A stretch of DNA of 64,000 bases from Oscillospiraceae bacterium (GTDB lineage: Bacteria; Bacillota; Clostridia; Oscillospirales; Ruminococcaceae): contig WRKM01000006.1 of NCBI GenBank assembly GCA_009778065.1, forward strand, positions 1 through 64,000, read 5' to 3'. A program made the translations under genes and the position numbers. The notes beneath the pieces were generated by a model that was not told where the DNA came from, did no database searches, and saw nothing but the letters and a program-made list of their open reading frames with translations. The stretch's first letter is position 1. Each line of letters starts with the position of its first letter. Shown here piece by piece: positions 41,046 through 50,998 of this stretch.

Positions 41046-42086
41046 ATGAGCAATTCAATTACGTTTGTTGACTTATTTTGCGGTATTGGCGGAATACGTC
41101 TTGCCATGGAGAGTTCGGGGTTTAAATGCGTTTTCTCGTGTGACATAAACTCCGAGTGCCAAAATACTTATTATGCCAACTTTGGAGAGTTGCCGAAAGG
41201 CGATATTAAAAAAATCTCTGAAAAATCAATGCCCGACTTTGATATTTTGTGTGCAGGATTCCCCTGTCAGCCCTTTAGCATATCGGGGAAACAGAAAGGG
41301 TTTGAAGATGATAGAGGGTCTATGTTTTTTGAAATATGCCGCTTTATTAAAGAAAAGAATCCTAAAATCGTATTTTTAGAGAATGTCAAGCATTTAATTC
41401 ACCACGATAAAGGTCAAACGCTTAAAACAATTCTTGCCGAACTGCTTTCACTTGGCTATGCTCCCGAATGGAGGTTACTCAACGCTCTCGATTATGGCGT
41501 GCCGCAAAACCGCGAACGCATTATTATCATAGCAACAAGAATAGGAGATTTTGATTTTTCGCAAATAAAAACAACAAAACGTAAGATGTTGGTTGATTTT
41601 CTTGATGAATATGGCGATTTCGAGTATTTGACCGAAAAGGAATATACTCTTATTGAAAACCCTAAAACGCAAAAACAATCCGGACTGTGTTTCGTGGGTT
41701 ATCGAAATAAGTCTATTCGCAAAGCGGGGGTTCGCCCCGGAACCGAACATCTCTCAAGAGTTCACAAGCAACCTAATCGTATATACTCAGTGTTTGGGAC
41801 ACACCCGACACTGCCTTCGCAAGAAACATCGGGGAGGTTTTGGGTTCTCAACCAAGAAAACAAGGTGCGAAAGCTTACTATTGATGAATGTTTCCGTATT
41901 ATGGGTTTCCCCGATGATTTTATTCGTCCTTCAATAGTCGGCACTCAATATAAACAAATCGGAAATTCTGTTTGTGTGCCTATGATTAAGGCGGTATCCA
42001 AAGCGATTAAGAAACAATACTTTAATCCCGAAATTAAGGAGGCGTATATTTATGACCCACGAAGCATTTTTGCGGCAAACGTATGA
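41046..42086 (+). CDS. DNA (cytosine-5) methyltransferase
   Basis: A 346-residue type II modification enzyme. Motif I FVDLFCGIGG (7-16), catalytic Cys74 in GFPCQPFS, ENV at 112-114, RERIIIIA, a target recognition region around residues 215-265, and motif X QIGNSVCVPM are all in order. It methylates C5 of cytosine in a short site I cannot deduce. Its gene overlaps the next by 35 bases, as expected for a restriction-modification pair that must be co-expressed. Confidence 0.95.
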   Translation: MSNSITFVDLFCGIGGIRLAMESSGFKCVFSCDINSECQNTYYANFGELPKGDIKKISEKSMPDFDILCAGFPCQPFSISGKQKGFEDDRGSMFFEICRFIKEKNPKIVFLENVKHLIHHDKGQTLKTILAELLSLGYAPEWRLLNALDYGVPQNRERIIIIATRIGDFDFSQIKTTKRKMLVDFLDEYGDFEYLTEKEYTLIENPKTQKQSGLCFVGYRNKSIRKAGVRPGTEHLSRVHKQPNRIYSVFGTHPTLPSQETSGRFWVLNQENKVRKLTIDECFRIMGFPDDFIRPSIVGTQYKQIGNSVCVPMIKAVSKAIKKQYFNPEIKEAYIYDPRSIFAANV

Positions 42087-43152
42087 ATCTGCTTTAGAAA
42101 AGGCTTTTGATAAGTATTTTGTCTTTGATAAAATTGATAACGATATGAAGAAGCTCGTTGAGTGTATTGTCGAATGCCAATACAAAAGCGTTTTAACAGT
42201 AACCGTAACTTTACTCGCAAATAAAGCGGTTGTGCCTAAACAAGATATGCGTTATCACCAAAAACAGCTACCAAATGGTTATTCCGCAAGAGTAATTGAC
42301 AATAAATACATAACGCCTTTTATGAAAGAGGTGTCTTTCCCTTTTAATTCGCAATCTGCTTGGCTTACTCGCTCTTTTGAACAAGTTTCACCGTTTACAC
42401 TTGATTATCCCGGAAGTATATCCCCCAAAAAAGTAAAGCTTGCTTTTTTAACTTTAATTGATTTTGTTGAAAATAAAGGATTAAATCCTTCTGATGTCTT
42501 GTTTTATATGTTCATGTTGCTGATAAAACAACGCGATAGCATGAAAGTCGAGTTAGCTAAACCACACAGGCTTTCCATATCAGCGATTGTAGAGTTATTG
42601 CAGAAGCATTTCACCGTCAAATATGCCTGTTCGGGTGCTTCAAGATTACCAACTTTGGCGATTTATGCGGCTTATCAATGTATGACCGAACAAGTGCAAC
42701 GCTACAACGGTAAAATACTTTGTTCTTTAGAAAATCACACATCATCTGACACACAGTCGGGGCGAATAGGCGACATTGATGTCAACAACGCAGATGATAC
42801 TGCTTTTGAGGGAGTGGAGATAAAACACGAAATCATCATAACCAAGGCTCTCATTACCGATTCTTACGAGAAATTTAAAATCCACAACACGGACAGGTAT
42901 TATTTGTTGACAACCGCAAATATGGAAAGCGCAGACTGGACGGCTATAAACGAGGAAGTGCAAAGGATAGCCCATATACATGGTTGCCAAGTTATTGTAA
43001 ATGGTGTTTACGATACTTTGAAATACTACTTGCGACTACTTGACGATACTGCTGATTTTATTGACCATTATGTCGAGTGCATGAAAGCAGATACGACAAT
43101 TAAGTTTCAACATAAGACTATGTGGAATGATATAGTGGGCGGGAAGATATAA
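42052..43152 (+). CDS. putative type II restriction endonuclease
   Basis: A 366-residue protein encoded directly after and overlapping the methyltransferase. No PD-(D/E)xK motif is certain; FEGVEIKHEIIITKA (around 255-270) could be the core, with Glu-x-Lys as catalytic pair, and GRIGDIDVNNADDTAFEG may supply the acidic residue. The position strongly suggests the cognate endonuclease. The alternative is another protein of the restriction system, such as an accessory specificity factor. Confidence 0.6.
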   Translation: MTHEAFLRQTYESALEKAFDKYFVFDKIDNDMKKLVECIVECQYKSVLTVTVTLLANKAVVPKQDMRYHQKQLPNGYSARVIDNKYITPFMKEVSFPFNSQSAWLTRSFEQVSPFTLDYPGSISPKKVKLAFLTLIDFVENKGLNPSDVLFYMFMLLIKQRDSMKVELAKPHRLSISAIVELLQKHFTVKYACSGASRLPTLAIYAAYQCMTEQVQRYNGKILCSLENHTSSDTQSGRIGDIDVNNADDTAFEGVEIKHEIIITKALITDSYEKFKIHNTDRYYLLTTANMESADWTAINEEVQRIAHIHGCQVIVNGVYDTLKYYLRLLDDTADFIDHYVECMKADTTIKFQHKTMWNDIVGGKI

Positions 43153-43227
43153 ATGCTAAAAGTAATATTGCCGTTGAACGTTATAAAATAAGACATTCAT
43201 TTAAAATGATAATAAAAGGGGATAATT

Positions 43228-43830
43228 ATGTTTACTAACGTAAATTCAAATCAAAAACGGTTATTAGTAAAAGCTATTGAAAAAGCAAAGGACGGTTTTT
43301 TTACAACAAACGATTTAATATCAGAAAATAGCTACAACGGATATGTACGAGTGCAAAGCATATTAGATGAATTAACGACAATGAGGTTTATTTCAAATAT
43401 TTGTGACGGCGGTTATATGCTTTTGGACAAAGCATTTACATATGAAGAGGATTTAGCAGAATACGACCATCGATTATCTCCGTTGAAAACAAATAATGTA
43501 ATAAATGTGTATGGCGGCGGTAATAACCAAATACAACAAAACACAATCAATTCTACCCAAAGCATAGACTCTGATAATCATTTTGATTACGCAAAAGCCA
43601 TAGAAGTCCTCACGCAGACACTTAATAATATTGACTCATTTAATTTATCATGTGAAAATAAAGAGAGTTTAACAAAAGTTGTAAACGATGCAATTTCCTC
43701 TGCAAGTAACGAAAAAAACAGTATTTTTGTCAAAGAGTCCCTAATTACGATAAAGAATTTTCTTATTGGGGTTACTGGAAGTCTTGCGGCAAGCGGGATT
43801 TTGTATATGCTGTCGAATTTAAGAGTTTAG
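43228..43830 (+). CDS. unknown protein with N-terminal winged helix and C-terminal membrane helix
   Basis: A 200-residue protein. Residues 1-70 look like a winged helix; a VYGGGNNQIQQNTIN segment (about 93-107) resembles the glycine/asparagine spacer seen in bacterial effectors of defence systems; the last ~25 residues form one membrane helix. Sitting right after a restriction-modification pair, it may be an accessory or abortive-infection effector, but this rests only on layout and context. Confidence 0.55.
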   Translation: MFTNVNSNQKRLLVKAIEKAKDGFFTTNDLISENSYNGYVRVQSILDELTTMRFISNICDGGYMLLDKAFTYEEDLAEYDHRLSPLKTNNVINVYGGGNNQIQQNTINSTQSIDSDNHFDYAKAIEVLTQTLNNIDSFNLSCENKESLTKVVNDAISSASNEKNSIFVKESLITIKNFLIGVTGSLAASGILYMLSNLRV

Positions 43831-44052
43831 GTAATAATTTGCATAACAGCAAAACCGCCAACCTCACAGTCAGCGGTCAAGTATAGCGTAGAAGCATATC
43901 ACAAATTCTTATCCATTATTTGTCCATTAAGTTTACAAAAACATAATGGAAATTACGTTAAGTTGCGAAATTGTAAGGTCGATAAAATGCGATGATAACG
44001 GCGTTTACGGTAAGTTATGAAAAGTTAGAAAATGCTGTTTAGAAAATTCAAA

Positions 44053-44625
44053 TTATTCCACACGTGTCAATACGGCGTAAAACGAAAGCTCCGGAACAGT
44101 AACCGATATGCTTGAACTGCTCCCCGGGTCACGAGTTAAAACAAAAACCTCTTCAAAATACATGGTGTCACCTTCAATTGTTGCGGTTACAAAATACTCC
44201 TGCCCTTGGTAACTATAATCGGGGGCTTCAACTATTCCCGCATCTATATAAGCGGTAATCACATTCTCGGATTGTGTGAAATTGCGATACGTGCTACTGC
44301 GAACAGTAATGGTCTCAGCTGAATAGTCAACCGTTACTGTTGTTTCGCCGTCTGAATACACTTCAATGTTTTTATCAACATTTGATGTGTCATCCGTTTG
44401 CGTGATTGGAACGTCTGAATGTTGCGGTTGTGTTTGCGATTGCGGTTGCGATTCCTCCGGCGGGGTTTCTTCTTTTGGTGAAGTTTCTTGCGATAATTCC
44501 GGTGTCGTGCTACCGATTTCATTTGTGTTTTCGGTTTCGTTTTCGGGTTCATCGCCGCAAGCCGCTAACGTCAGCGACATTGCGAGGGCTATGATTAGTG
44601 CGAGAATTTTTGTTGTGTTTTTCAT
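44053..44625 (-). CDS. lipoprotein 7 of the tandem array
   Basis: About 190 residues, the last (most downstream) gene of the array. The signal peptide ends in the lipobox LTLAAC (Cys23), followed by a Glu/Pro/Gln/Thr-rich linker to about residue 75 and a compact beta-rich domain of unknown family. The ATG at 44625 has GGAG seven bases before it; an ATG two codons earlier is too close. Its leader is the most diverged of the set (MKNTTKILALI). Anchored on the outer membrane face; binding role unknown. Confidence 0.75.
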   Translation of the reverse strand: MKNTTKILALIIALAMSLTLAACGDEPENETENTNEIGSTTPELSQETSPKEETPPEESQPQSQTQPQHSDVPITQTDDTSNVDKNIEVYSDGETTVTVDYSAETITVRSSTYRNFTQSENVITAYIDAGIVEAPDYSYQGQEYFVTATIEGDTMYFEEVFVLTRDPGSSSSISVTVPELSFYAVLTRVE

Positions 44626-44691
44626 GTTCATGCTCCTTATTAATTTTATTAACAATTGTTTTACACGTGAATAAAGGTAACTTACCGCCGA

Positions 44692-46257
44692 TTAACTTGA
44701 GCTATTTGCTATTATAAGCTCATCGCCCGTGCCGTCGGTGTGGATACGGTAAATTTCGTCGCTTATTTTATAAAAGAGCCAATCTCCCGCCACGTTCAAA
44801 TAAGAACCGTCTGCGTTGTTCAACTGCACATCTCCCGTGCCGTCCGTCCCAATACTGCGCAAGCCAATCGGAGTATCGCCGTACCGGTCAGGGAAATAGA
44901 AAATTTTATCGCCGCTGACAACAAACTGTTCGCATCCCTTCTCAATCAGCGTGACATTTTCCTTAGTGTCGATGTGGAATTTATGCAGAGTTCTATTTTC
45001 GGTGTAGTAAATCCAATCGCCATCCACGATGCTTCGGTAAATATGCTCGACCGGCAAAATAATGCTATCCCTCGCCGAGCCGTCTTTTTTGACCCTGAAA
45101 ATCGTGTCGTCTGCCTCTCCCTCATAACCTTGCCGATAGTAAACCCAATCGCCCTCTATCCCGACCATAAAGCATGAACCCTCGGTGGTTAGCTGTGTGT
45201 CCTCCGTGCCGTCAGTACGGATTCGGCAGACATTGGTAGAATTACCGCTATAATCATTATAATAAATCCAATCGCCCTCGAAAATGAACGGCGAGCTGAT
45301 GCCTTCCGGGGGTATCTTTTGCAACCCCAGACCGTCTGTGCGAAGCCTGAACATGCCTTTGTTGCTTGTGTTTGCATAAATAAAGTCTCCGATGACATTG
45401 AGGGGTGTGTGGAAATAATACCCCGGCTGTTCTAACTTGATAAGCTCCGAGCCATCGGCACTCATTTTGTAAATCGAGCTACCTTTCAACATGTAAATCC
45501 AGTCGCCTTTTTCCGCGACATAGCCCTCGAACGCGATGTTGCTGTTTGAGATTCCGCGCTCGTTCGGGTCGGCGGAGTCGGGAGGAACAATGGAATCACG
45601 GTGCGTAAGCATTATACGCGATGACGGTTGCGGCATATCATCTAAAAATTCTCCTGAACCGTCCGCGTTCCAGACAAAGGTGTTGCTCCGCACAAGAACG
45701 TCATTGACCATGACTTCAAAATAATATTCCGCCGGACATTCCTCAAAAACACCGTAGGTCAAAGAATAAGCCTTGACGGTATCTTCATCTTTGGAGGCAT
45801 AGGGATAGTGGTCTACATGCTGCATAGACCAGAGAAAGGAGCTTTCCCCGAGCGGCATATGAACATTAGGCTCGTGTGCCTCTCCGTTGATGAATAGAGT
45901 AAAATTGCTTATCCGCGGCGGGAAAAAATTAAATTCACTTGACTCCCGTACGCCCGCGCCTGTGAACAGTAGGCTACCTCCGGCAACCTGAGTGATAGTA
46001 GCGATTTTTCCCGACTCGTCGCTGTTACCGCTAATACCCAATTGCGCGTAAAGAAATTCGCTCTCCGCACTCTGTGTTTCATTGCCGCCGTTGCCCTGTG
46101 TCGGGTTCGTTGACAGGGCTTCTGCTCCGTTGTCGAGGTTTTCAGCGTTTGTGTTTTGGTTGTTGGGGATGTTTGATGAAGCTTCATCACCGCAAGCCGC
46201 TAAAGTCAGCGACATTGCGAGGGCTATGATTAGTGCGAGGATTTTTGTTATTTTCAT
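44692..46257 (-). CDS. lipoprotein 6 of the array, DUF5050-like propeller
   Basis: A 521-residue lipoprotein (lipobox LTLAAC, Cys21). After an Asn/Glu-rich linker the first ~170 mature residues form an unassigned domain; the second half has repeated GDWIYYxxxxxNxxxRIRTDGTE units, about seven, the pattern of DUF5050 beta-propellers found on clostridial surfaces. Such propellers are thought to bind ligands, with no known enzymatic activity. No cell-wall sorting signal. Confidence 0.8.
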   Translation of the reverse strand: MKITKILALIIALAMSLTLAACGDEASSNIPNNQNTNAENLDNGAEALSTNPTQGNGGNETQSAESEFLYAQLGISGNSDESGKIATITQVAGGSLLFTGAGVRESSEFNFFPPRISNFTLFINGEAHEPNVHMPLGESSFLWSMQHVDHYPYASKDEDTVKAYSLTYGVFEECPAEYYFEVMVNDVLVRSNTFVWNADGSGEFLDDMPQPSSRIMLTHRDSIVPPDSADPNERGISNSNIAFEGYVAEKGDWIYMLKGSSIYKMSADGSELIKLEQPGYYFHTPLNVIGDFIYANTSNKGMFRLRTDGLGLQKIPPEGISSPFIFEGDWIYYNDYSGNSTNVCRIRTDGTEDTQLTTEGSCFMVGIEGDWVYYRQGYEGEADDTIFRVKKDGSARDSIILPVEHIYRSIVDGDWIYYTENRTLHKFHIDTKENVTLIEKGCEQFVVSGDKIFYFPDRYGDTPIGLRSIGTDGTGDVQLNNADGSYLNVAGDWLFYKISDEIYRIHTDGTGDELIIANSSS

Positions 46258-46297
46258 TGTTTGGGGGTTCCTTTCGTGATAATTTATTTGGTGTCGT

Positions 46298-47383
46298 TTA
46301 CCCTCTCGGACCGTCCGAAAGCTGAAATTGCGGGGGAGGTTCAGGCGCGGGAATGTCTATTACTTCACCGTCCGGTCCTACCGCGCTTATATAGACCAAT
46401 GCTACTTCGTCCCTGTAGCCCGGTTCAGTATATATATACTGTGTCACATCGTCAATCGTGATTGTCGAGCCCGGCGGCAGAAATTCCGGCATTTCGGGAA
46501 AAACGGGGTAACTAAGAAAACGCTGACCTTCTCCCAAATCCACATGATTAAAGCGCACGCTGAATTCCGGTTTAGTCCCGGGTCGTCTGTAGTTGAGTTT
46601 GAACGTCACGACCTCGCCGGGAAGCACAAAATTCAACGCCTCATTTCGATTCCACCATTGACAGGCGAGTTCTCCGTCCGTAAGAAGGATAGATTCGAGA
46701 CTAAACTCATAGGGCGAATTATTGATTATCGTTGCTTTAAGACCGGGGTACATTAGGTCGGGCTCGGAATCATCAAGCGCGAGAGTCACGTCATAACCGT
46801 TTTCGGTAATTTCAGCCCGATACCAAACCGTGGCGGCTGTATCCACAAGCTCTATCACAAGTACGGGGTCTTCGATTTCGACCCATTCCCCATCAACAAA
46901 GTCGCCATTCAGATTACCGGAAACAGCATATGGCAAGTCCTCTTTTCGCTCTTCTATTTTAGCGACAAACCAATCGGCGGTAATCTCCGGACCTTCGACA
47001 ACTGACCGGGGTTGGAATCTATATTGCGCTCCCTCGTCTTTGCTTGGGCTAAAGGTAAGCACAAGAATATTGTCACCACCGTCGCCCGCCGTGGCAGATA
47101 TGTCAAAGGTATTCCCTATGGAATTTCTAAAATAGCTTGTAATGTTGGACATAACCTGACCGTCGTTGTCGATAATCGCCTGCATACGGTGTTGATGTAC
47201 GGACGGCGTTTCTGTCCCGTTGTCGGGGGGTTCTGCTCCGTTGTCGGGGGTGTTGTTGTCGGGGGTTTCTGCGTTTGTGTTTTGGTTGTTGGGGGTATTT
47301 GATGAAGCTTCATCACTGCAAGCCGCTAACGTCAGCGACATTGCGAGGGCTATGATTAGTGCGATGATTTTTGTTACTTTCAT
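46298..47383 (-). CDS. lipoprotein 5 of the array
   Basis: A 361-residue lipoprotein with the shared leader (Cys22) and an extended linker of PDNGTE-type repeats (about residues 35-65). The mature part contains a beta-rich region with LKATIINNSPYEFSLES, which looks like an immunoglobulin-like strand pattern of a surface-exposed domain. No family assigned. The leader matches those of its neighbours much more closely than the mature part does. Confidence 0.72.
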   Translation of the reverse strand: MKVTKIIALIIALAMSLTLAACSDEASSNTPNNQNTNAETPDNNTPDNGAEPPDNGTETPSVHQHRMQAIIDNDGQVMSNITSYFRNSIGNTFDISATAGDGGDNILVLTFSPSKDEGAQYRFQPRSVVEGPEITADWFVAKIEERKEDLPYAVSGNLNGDFVDGEWVEIEDPVLVIELVDTAATVWYRAEITENGYDVTLALDDSEPDLMYPGLKATIINNSPYEFSLESILLTDGELACQWWNRNEALNFVLPGEVVTFKLNYRRPGTKPEFSVRFNHVDLGEGQRFLSYPVFPEMPEFLPPGSTITIDDVTQYIYTEPGYRDEVALVYISAVGPDGEVIDIPAPEPPPQFQLSDGPRG

Positions 47384-47413
47384 TTTTTGTAATTTCCTTT
47401 CGTGGTACTTTGT

Positions 47414-48061
47414 TTACGGCTGTGAAACATAATAAGCATATCCCAATTCATCTAATTTGCTGATAACCTCATCCATAGTATATCCCACACCAAATAATGG
47501 ATTACCGTCCAACGCGCCATACTCGACGTTATCTACAACTATCCCAATTGGAGATTCTTTAGCCGCCTCATTGCTTCTAAATACTATTTTATCCATAAAA
47601 GGCGCGGTTCGGGTCGTAGTAGCCTTGTTCGTATAAATATCGAAATCAAAGTTTATGAGATAGTATGCAACAAAACGCGGATTAGTATCGTTAATATAAA
47701 CAATATAATAATCGGTTGTCGCATAGAAATAACCCTTGTCGCCCCTGTGACTTTCAAGCGGCGGTTCTATATACGGCGGTGTGCCGTTGTCGGGAACATC
47801 AGAACCGTCATTAAATATGCCGCCTTGCGGGTCTTGGGGTGTGCCGGAGTCATTATCGCCGTTGTCCGTTGTTTGGTTCGGTGAAGGGGTTTCTGTTCCG
47901 TTGTCGGGGGTGTTGTTGTCGGGGGTTTCTGCGTTTGCACCTTGATTATTTGCGGGTGAGTCATTATTGGGGGTATTTGATGAAGCTTCATCACCGCAAG
48001 CCGCTAAAGTCAGCGACATTGCGAGGGCTATGATTAGTGCGAGGATTTTTGTTACTTTCAT
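47414..48061 (-). CDS. lipoprotein 4 of the array
   Basis: A 215-residue lipoprotein, shared leader and lipobox at Cys22, then an Asn/Asp/Pro/Thr-rich linker to about residue 85 and a small mature domain. It ends YAYYVSQP, almost the same tail as other members and as two loose fragments at 39648 and 50857. Function unknown. Confidence 0.72.
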   Translation of the reverse strand: MKVTKILALIIALAMSLTLAACGDEASSNTPNNDSPANNQGANAETPDNNTPDNGTETPSPNQTTDNGDNDSGTPQDPQGGIFNDGSDVPDNGTPPYIEPPLESHRGDKGYFYATTDYYIVYINDTNPRFVAYYLINFDFDIYTNKATTTRTAPFMDKIVFRSNEAAKESPIGIVVDNVEYGALDGNPLFGVGYTMDEVISKLDELGYAYYVSQP

Positions 48062-48096
48062 TTTTTTGAGTTCCTTTCATTTAGTTTAAGTTTGTT

Positions 48097-49908
48097 TTAT
48101 CCTATGACGCGTAAATCTGTGCCGTCCATGCGAATTGCGGAAATCTGTGGTGCATTGGCGGTAAAATAAATCCATTCTCCGACTATACAGAAGTATACAT
48201 TTTCGGTAACGCCGGCTAATACAGCAAGCTCGGTCAAATCAGAACCGTCAAGGCGGGCTCTATGCAGTACGCCGCCTCTAACATAATAAATCATATCATT
48301 GGCGATATTGAAAGTTTCTATATAAAATTCGATGCCGATACCGCCGCCTGTAAGGGGATTGTCGCTTGTGCCTGTATTTGGCGAAACGATAGTTTGAGGT
48401 CTGTTTGTGGGAATTAGTCTTAACTCGTTTCCGTCACCGTCAATCTCGACAATGCCGCCGCCCCTTGTCGCATTTCCGTATGATACGACATATAGTAATC
48501 CGTTTTCGACAATCATTTTAAAAATTTGCGGCGAGTCAATGACAATCTCTGTCTCCTCTGTTCCGTCAGTTCGGATTTTCTTAGTAGCACTATTGCTTCT
48601 TTGCCGATAATAAATCCAATCCCCGTCTACATTCAAATAATCGACCGAATATTCAACCAATTTCTGTGGTTCTGTGCCGTCTGTGCGAACCTTAAAAATG
48701 CCGTCAAAGGTTTTGTAATAAATCCAATCGCCTATAACGGTAACATCACCTAACCCCGCTGAGGCGCGTACAACTTGTGTTAAATCTGTTCCGTCAGTTC
48801 GTATTTTATAAATCGACATACTCCCTGCATAATAAATCCAGTCGCCGACTACGTTGATACTGCCGAAACAAAACCAATCGGAGTACCCGTCTCGCTCTAT
48901 TAAAGTTGTTTCGCCTGTGCCGTCAACATTAATTTTATAGAGCGACCTGTCATATGAGCGGTAATAAATCCAGTCGTCTTTTATTGCCGCATTTCCCCCG
49001 TTTGAAAGGTTACTGTTTGTGTTGCCGCGTTCGTTGGGGTCAACAGCAGGTTCTAAGACTACGGGTTCTTCGGGTATTTGGGTGGTCGGCGATGCGGTTG
49101 TAGACGGGGGTGTTGTGGTTGTAGGCACGGAGTCGGGTATAACTGCGTTTCCCGATAAATTTAACCACATAGCGGGACGAACGCCGTGCTCGTTTTTGAC
49201 ACCGAAGCCGTTTCGGTCTTCGATGCCGCCGTCGGCTTTGACGGGTGCGGCAGCATAACTAATGCCGCCGGGCGACCGAAGCCACCAATAGAGAGCTTCG
49301 CCGCCGGAATCATACACTCTCCTCGCCAAATCGTCTGCGAAATACGCTCTTGCTTCATCTATGCTAAGCAGGAAAATTTTGTCTACTGTGTTGTTGCCGC
49401 CGGGCGTATCGTAAGTTGGATTATTGTTGTTGATTAGCGTTGTTTCGATAATCCGCGCTTGGTCTGCTTGGCTGAAGCTACTCAAAAACTCGCCGTTTAA
49501 GTAGGCGCGAATTGTGCTGTCTTCCCATGTTATGTCACCGCCGGGTTCATGGTATGGGCGTGCTTCCAATACATACTCGCTGATGACCAACGTCCTGCCG
49601 TCCTGCACGTCAAGCACGCGCCAGTCATATCCGCCGAATGGAATAACATCGCCGATATTTGCTGAACCGGATGCATCGCCGCCGTTGCCGAGGTCATTGT
49701 CGCCGTTGCCCTGCACCTCGTTCGTTGACGGTGTTTCAGTTCCGTTGTCGGGGGTGGTGTCGTTGTTGTCGGGGTTTTCATTGTTTTGCTCGTTTTGCGG
49801 ATTGCGTTCTCTCGGCGTAAGTCCCTCCGATGAATTATCGCCGCAAGCCGCTAACGTCAGCGACATTGCGAGGGCTAAGATTAGTGCGAGGATTTTTGTT
49901 ACTTTCAT
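48097..49908 (-). CDS. lipoprotein 3 of the array, DUF6273 plus propeller
   Basis: The largest member, 603 residues. After the shared leader (Cys22) and linker comes a DUF6273-type domain (about 85-255) with YDWRVLDVQDGRTLVISEY, TWEDSTIRAYLNGEF and GVRPAMWLNL, then a Pro/Thr linker and a C-terminal DUF5050-like propeller with repeated DWIYYxxxxxIYKIRTDGT. DUF6273 occurs in many clostridial surface and secreted proteins and its ligand is unknown. Confidence 0.82.
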   Translation of the reverse strand: MKVTKILALILALAMSLTLAACGDNSSEGLTPRERNPQNEQNNENPDNNDTTPDNGTETPSTNEVQGNGDNDLGNGGDASGSANIGDVIPFGGYDWRVLDVQDGRTLVISEYVLEARPYHEPGGDITWEDSTIRAYLNGEFLSSFSQADQARIIETTLINNNNPTYDTPGGNNTVDKIFLLSIDEARAYFADDLARRVYDSGGEALYWWLRSPGGISYAAAPVKADGGIEDRNGFGVKNEHGVRPAMWLNLSGNAVIPDSVPTTTTPPSTTASPTTQIPEEPVVLEPAVDPNERGNTNSNLSNGGNAAIKDDWIYYRSYDRSLYKINVDGTGETTLIERDGYSDWFCFGSINVVGDWIYYAGSMSIYKIRTDGTDLTQVVRASAGLGDVTVIGDWIYYKTFDGIFKVRTDGTEPQKLVEYSVDYLNVDGDWIYYRQRSNSATKKIRTDGTEETEIVIDSPQIFKMIVENGLLYVVSYGNATRGGGIVEIDGDGNELRLIPTNRPQTIVSPNTGTSDNPLTGGGIGIEFYIETFNIANDMIYYVRGGVLHRARLDGSDLTELAVLAGVTENVYFCIVGEWIYFTANAPQISAIRMDGTDLRVIG

Positions 49909-49938
49909 TTTTTGTGTTTTCCTTTCGTGGTATTTTGT

Positions 49939-50826
49939 TTACTGCTGTGAAACATAAATTTCATAACTAAATTCAGACACCGGATATTCTATTTGCTTAT
50001 AATGGGATTGTAAATCGTCTAAACTTGCCGTCAGCTTTTCTAAAAGTTCGGCTTTTGTTGTGCTTTTGTAATCGTAATAATCTCTGGTATTTCCATACAT
50101 ATTGTAATACGCTACATCGTAAAATTGTGCACGCGGACCCTTAGCATATATTATGTTGTCCATCAAATAATAAGCCGAGCTACTGTCATCTGCGCTGAAG
50201 CTATTCACTGCTTGGTCTGCGTTTGGATAGGCTTTTTTGGCAAATATTGCGACGCCATTACTCTCCCCGTCCGGATAATTCCATACCTCTGCCCCGACGC
50301 CGTCCCAAAAAAAGTACACAACATAGCCCGTTGTTATCTCGTCGGGTGGCGGCGTTTGTTCAACCCAGTTTCCATTTGAGTCAATATAGCCATCCCATGC
50401 CGGTTGAACCCAATTTCCATTTGAGTCAGTATAGCCAGCCGAAGGTCGTATAATAATTTCATACGAATAAGCTATATAATCGTTTGTAAGAGCGTAGAAA
50501 AATTCCGCATCGCTTTCGTGTGTTTTAAAGGATTCGGGTAAGTAAAGCGGTGGGCGGGTTTCCCATACAGGCGGGGTTCTATGCCATGGTGGTATGAGAT
50601 GTAGAAATTCTTCGGGGGTTGCTGTTCCGTTGCCGGGGGTGTTGTTGTCGTTGTTGTCGGGGTTTTCTGCTCCGTTGTCGGGGTTTTCTGCGTTTGTGCC
50701 TTGGTTGTTTGCTGACGGGTCGTTGTTGGGGGTATTTGATGAAGGCGTAGCTTCATCGCCGCAAGCCGCTAAGGTCAGCGACATTGCGAGGGCTATGATT
50801 AGCGCGAGGATTTTTGTTGCTTTCAT
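49939..50826 (-). CDS. lipoprotein 2 of the array
   Basis: A 295-residue lipoprotein. The leader is MKATKILALI with Cys22 in the lipobox; the linker is rich in PDNGAE and NNDNN. A short duplication, YxDSNGNWVxP (around 132-155), is present in the mature part, encoded by a near-perfect nucleotide repeat at about 50345-50440. The end SYEIYVSQQ is the parent form of the loose tail fragments. Ligand unknown. Confidence 0.72.
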   Translation of the reverse strand: MKATKILALIIALAMSLTLAACGDEATPSSNTPNNDPSANNQGTNAENPDNGAENPDNNDNNTPGNGTATPEEFLHLIPPWHRTPPVWETRPPLYLPESFKTHESDAEFFYALTNDYIAYSYEIIIRPSAGYTDSNGNWVQPAWDGYIDSNGNWVEQTPPPDEITTGYVVYFFWDGVGAEVWNYPDGESNGVAIFAKKAYPNADQAVNSFSADDSSSAYYLMDNIIYAKGPRAQFYDVAYYNMYGNTRDYYDYKSTTKAELLEKLTASLDDLQSHYKQIEYPVSEFSYEIYVSQQ

Positions 50827-50856
50827 TGTTTGGGGGTTCCTTTCGTGGTATTTTGT

Positions 50857-50920
50857 TTACGGCTGTGAAACATAAATTTCATAGCTAAATTATTGCGCGG
50901 TTTCTTTCGCACTTGCGGTT
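50857..50920 (-). pseudogene. tail fragment of a lipoprotein gene plus decayed 57-residue ORF
   Basis: The minus strand reads FSYEIYVSQP and stop (50857 upward), immediately before the leader of lipoprotein 2. The adjacent bases to about 50920 match the 3' end of the ORF at 39682 (KEIV region: CGCACTTGCG, TTTCTTTCGC). The same two pieces are joined in the same order at 39648-39700, so they formed one unit before they were scattered. Confidence 0.65.
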
Positions 50921-50998
50921 TTGTTCAGCCGCTCTGTTACGCTGTGTTGCTCTTATTATTGCAGATTCAGCCACATGGTCAATCGCATAAAGCGATTT

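Noticed and set aside
43831-44052. Gene or RNA in the gap after the winged-helix protein
   Set aside because: No ORF with a binding site, promoter or stable hairpin was seen.
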